Source of the DNA: Actinomycetota bacterium | GTDB taxonomy: Bacteria > Actinomycetota > Actinomycetes > S36-B12 > UBA5976 | Assembly: GCA_947447095.1 (NCBI GenBank) | Contig: CANFIL010000093.1 | Coordinates: 1 to 5,455 of the forward strand | DNA length: 5,455 nt | Reading direction: 5' to 3' | In this document: positions 4,667 through 5,455 of the stretch, one piece after another | Layout: every line of letters starts with the position of its first letter | Numbering within the stretch: the stretch's first letter is position 1 | Translations under genes and position numbers: made by a program | The notes under the pieces: model-generated | The model's input: the letters and a program-made list of their open reading frames with translations, nothing else | What the model was told of the DNA's origin: nothing | Database searches by the model: none

Positions 4667-5455
4667 TTAAGTTACATTCACATAGACGTAATGCCATCCC
4701 GTGGCACCATCTGGATCAATCGTTGCAACTTTTTTCGTTTGTGTTTGATTATTGCCATCAGTTGCCCGAACTGTGATGCGTCGTTTGCCGCTAGTTGGCG
4801 TCCACTTGATCCACCACTGACGCCACGTGGCTCCGTTGATCTCTGGCCCAAGAGTTGCCAATTGCCATGGTCCATCATCAACTCGGACTTCAACCTTGCT
4901 AATGCCTTGAATTGGAGCCCAAGCGACGCCTGCAATGTGTGTTTCAGCAGCACTTATGGATTGTCCTTGTGATGGAGTATCAATTCGAGATTCAAGTTTC
5001 ACTGGGCCGAGTTGAGACCATCCGCGCGTGATCCAGAATCCCTTTTTCTTGTCGAATCGTGTGATCTCAATTTCTGTTAGCCATTTAGTTGCTGAGACGT
5101 ATCCGTAAAGTCCAGGAACTACGAGGCGAGCAGGGAATCCATGTTCGTTGGTGAGAGCTTCCCCATTCATGGCGATTGCGATGATTGCATTTCGTCCGTA
5201 GGCATCCTTTAACGGGAAGCCTGCAGAGAACCCATCAGAGGACCAACTCAAAAGTTGATCCGCAGTGGATTGCGGCTGCACCGAATTGAGTACGTCTTCG
5301 AGTGAGACGCCGATCCATCGCGCATTGCCAACCAGATGGCCACCAACTTCATTGGATACGCATCCGATGGTTGCATCAATCTCAATTTGAGGCATAGCCA
5401 AAAGCTCGTCGTAGCTAATCGTTCTCGGGGCATCGACCATCCCCTTGATAACTAA
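4667..5455 (-). CDS. Sulfite-oxidase-like molybdopterin oxidoreductase, C-terminal part (cut by window edge)
   Basis: The final 262 codons of a longer gene. The frame stays open past the ATG at 5438-5440 to base 5455, and the preceding LVIKG belongs to the family's usual LxIxGMVDxP strand, so that ATG is not the true start. CVSNEVGG supplies the cysteine expected to bind the molybdenum cofactor (codon 5360-5362), followed by VGNARWIGVSL, HGFPARLVVPGLYGYVSATKWL, and GFWITRGWSQLGPVK. From about codon 4980 downward, an Ig-like Mo-co dimerisation domain follows (VRVDDGPW, TWRQWWIKW, VRATDGN, PDGATGWH). In actinobacterial relatives this catalytic part is usually preceded by several membrane helices and faces outward; here that region is outside the window. 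The CxxNR arginine of classical sulfite oxidase is absent (CVSNE), so the substrate may not be sulfite. The family call is firm; the substrate is unknown. Confidence 0.92.
   Translation of the reverse strand, partial: LVIKGMVDAPRTISYDELLAMPQIEIDATIGCVSNEVGGHLVGNARWIGVSLEDVLNSVQPQSTADQLLSWSSDGFSAGFPLKDAYGRNAIIAIAMNGEALTNEHGFPARLVVPGLYGYVSATKWLTEIEITRFDKKKGFWITRGWSQLGPVKLESRIDTPSQGQSISAAETHIAGVAWAPIQGISKVEVRVDDGPWQLATLGPEINGATWRQWWIKWTPTSGKRRITVRATDGNNQTQTKKVATIDPDGATGWHYVYVNVT

Noticed and set aside
4658..4972. 104-codon plus-strand frame
   Set aside because: It is the shadow of the molybdoenzyme C-terminal domain on the opposite strand.

Overview
The window looks like a piece of an actinobacterial chromosome of moderate GC content, as in aquatic lineages such as Nanopelagicales or the Luna-type Microbacteriaceae. 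That placement is an inference. It rests on the protein families present (two neocarzinostatin-fold secreted proteins, an actinobacterial-type sulfite-oxidase-like molybdoenzyme, a GerMN/Gmad2 lipoprotein) and on several genes that appear to be transcribed without a 5' leader, a common actinobacterial trait. No RNA gene, mobile element or CRISPR array was seen. No stretch over 300 bases lacks a gene.

Layout from left to right. Positions 1-219 (minus) hold the start of a secreted lamin-tail-domain protein that runs off the left edge. A bidirectional hairpin terminator at 277-321 separates it from a histidinol-dehydrogenase-family gene (331-1650, minus). That gene is divergent, across a 149-bp regulatory gap, from a TetR-family regulator (1800-2357, plus). 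A second bidirectional terminator (2349-2400) lies between the regulator and the convergent pair of small secreted genes (2407-3126 and 3150-3659, both minus). These two are diverged paralogues with a neocarzinostatin-type four-cysteine domain, and they probably form one operon. A lipoprotein gene (3743-4606, minus) and the C-terminal part of a molybdopterin oxidoreductase (4667 to the right edge, minus) complete the window.

Functionally, most of the window is cell-envelope or secreted: four of the six genes carry a signal peptide or lipobox or belong to a family that is normally membrane-anchored. The remaining unit is cytoplasmic: a HisD-like dehydrogenase with its probable regulator. Its sequence resembles the sulfopropanediol dehydrogenase HpsN branch more than biosynthetic HisD, so a regulated catabolic role is more likely than histidine synthesis.

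No clearly new multi-gene system is visible. The points most worth a second look are the probable mis-annotation risk of the HisD paralogue, the tandem neocarzinostatin-fold proteins with a cluster of TGACA half-sites upstream, and a shared leaderless promoter geometry at three genes.
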